Virus record (IMG/VR): IMGVR_UViG_3300017706_000434 | Span: 1-50,965 of that record | Strand: one strand, 5' to 3' | DNA length: 50,965 nt | From: a virus | Part shown: positions 50,154 to 50,965 of the stretch, in pieces | Layout: each line of letters opens with the position of its first letter | Position numbering within the stretch: the first letter of the stretch is position 1 | Program-made: the position numbers and the translations under genes | The notes under the pieces: generated by a model | The model's input: the letters and a program-made list of their open reading frames with translations, nothing else | What the model was told of the DNA's origin: nothing | Databases searched by the model: none

Positions 50154-50965
50154 GTGGCTAAGAATTACTATTTTGAGAACTTTGAAAACTCGATGGAGCA
50201 AACGCTCATCGAGGATCTGGTTATTGAGTCGATAAAAATCTACGGAATGGATGTTTGGTATATACCAAGAACTCTCGTAGCCAAAGACGACATCCTCAAC
50301 GAAGATGATCTCTCAACATTCAGTGAAGCGCACATGGCAGAAATGTACGTTAAGAGTGTTGATGGATTTGAAGGCGAAGGAGACTTCTTGTCTAAGTTTG
50401 GTCTTGAGATTCGAGATTCAATCACTATGACAATCGCAAGAAGAACATACGAGTCTGAAGTGGGAGCATATCGTACATCAAATACTAGACCTATGGAAGG
50501 CGATCTAATCTATCTTCCACTCAACAATAAAGCATTTGAGATTCAACACGTTGAGCATGAGTCTATCTTCTATCAGATGGGGTCACTCCAGATGTACGAT
50601 CTTCGTGCAGAACTGTTCGAATATAGTGGCGAAAGATTTAGAACTGGCCAAAAATTCATCGATGAATTGTATAAAAACTTCGACACGTTTGTACCAACAT
50701 ACGAAGTGCAAATTCTTGACGGATATCAGTTCGTCATTAGAGACAACTCTTCGTCTGATACAACGTATACTGCTCAAGCATTAGAACTTAAAAAGGGTAT
50801 AGAGTACACATTCGACCAAAGTCATATTTCTAATCGCCATAGTTATAGTACTGCTAGACTATCTTTCTACAATAATGGAACAACAACTGAAGCAGAAGGT
50901 GTTGTAACTTATAGCGATAAAGATGGTGATGGTGGATATCAAGGAAATGGCGATCAAGTGTATTA
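50154..50965 (+). CDS. 14: gp14-like neck protein (partial, runs off the window)
   Basis: At least 270 aa visible; T4 gp14 is 256, so this protein is larger. GTG start at 50154 with TAGGAT 6 nt upstream, four bases after the gp13 stop. The N-terminus AKNYYFENFENSMEQTLIED (2-21) with VIESIKIYGMDVWYIPRTLV is the gp14 signature; MEGDLIYLPLNNKAFEIQHV and GSLQMYDLRAELFEYSGERF follow as in the family. From about residue 198 the sequence (ALELKKGIEYTFDQSHISNR, then GVVTYSDKDGDGGYQGNG) looks like an inserted fibre-type domain. Gp14 forms the neck ring that accepts the tail. Confidence 0.9.
   Translation, partial: MAKNYYFENFENSMEQTLIEDLVIESIKIYGMDVWYIPRTLVAKDDILNEDDLSTFSEAHMAEMYVKSVDGFEGEGDFLSKFGLEIRDSITMTIARRTYESEVGAYRTSNTRPMEGDLIYLPLNNKAFEIQHVEHESIFYQMGSLQMYDLRAELFEYSGERFRTGQKFIDELYKNFDTFVPTYEVQILDGYQFVIRDNSSSDTTYTAQALELKKGIEYTFDQSHISNRHSYSTARLSFYNNGTTTEAEGVVTYSDKDGDGGYQGNGDQVY

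Overview
This window is a late (virion morphogenesis) region of a T4-like contractile-tailed phage genome. Recognisable T4 core proteins are gp4, gp54, gp26, gp48, gp53, gp27, gp5, gp25, gp6, gp8, gp13 and gp14, with gp7 assigned by position. The style is that of marine T4-like phages (cyanophages, pelagiphages): the gp5 hub lacks a lysozyme domain, and the window carries a YHYH-like protein, a DUF4815-type giant baseplate protein, a thermonuclease, and large fibre genes built from widely shared marine-phage modules. The DNA is A+T-rich. The host cannot be read from the sequence. I saw no tRNA, rRNA, CRISPR array, integrase or insertion sequence.

Layout. (1) 1-286: the tail of one plus-strand gene and a 65-aa hypothetical gene, overlapping stop-to-stop with the next operon. 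(2) 283-5689, minus strand, transcribed leftwards: gp4, a thermonuclease, a small basic protein, a gp2-like candidate, gp54, gp26 with a probable -1 frameshift extension, an EF-hand membrane protein, a 38-aa membrane protein, and a candidate tape measure protein. This order fits an operon for tail tube start, chaperone and length ruler plus head completion. (3) 5690-5756: divergent T4-type late promoters (TATAAATA). (4) 5757-27990, plus strand: the baseplate: gp48, gp53, gp27, a 26-aa membrane microprotein, gp5, an M15-peptidase-like protein, gp25, gp6, gp7, YHYH-like protein, gp8, DUF4815 protein, a coiled-coil protein and a collar-type short fibre. (5) 28026-44026, plus: adhesin/fibre block with a beta-helix fibre, two tandem paralogues, a leucine-rich-repeat protein and another fibre. 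(6) 44041-46923: one large fibre-like gene on the minus strand, facing the block head-on. (7) 46959-46972: a perfectly palindromic two-way late promoter. (8) 46998-50965, plus: three small structural genes, then neck proteins gp13 and gp14 (cut by the window end), both with inserted adhesin-like modules.

Eight exact TATAAATA octamers lie 20 to 44 nt before gene starts and define the transcription units. Within units, genes are packed with ATGA or TAATG overlaps, implying translational coupling. A perfect sigma70-type promoter (TTGACA, 16 nt, TATAAT) on the minus strand in the gp5 intergenic gap points antisense into gp5 and is unexplained.

Most interesting points: the T7 slippery site that would fuse gp26 to a 55-aa ORF just as lambda G/GT tail chaperones are made, upstream of a candidate tape measure; three membrane microproteins inside tail operons, two of them short enough (26 and 38 aa) to be missed by routine ORF calling; the palindromic late promoter; the antisense sigma70 promoter; an LRR-bearing phage adhesin; and one short beta-module scattered through five fibre genes.
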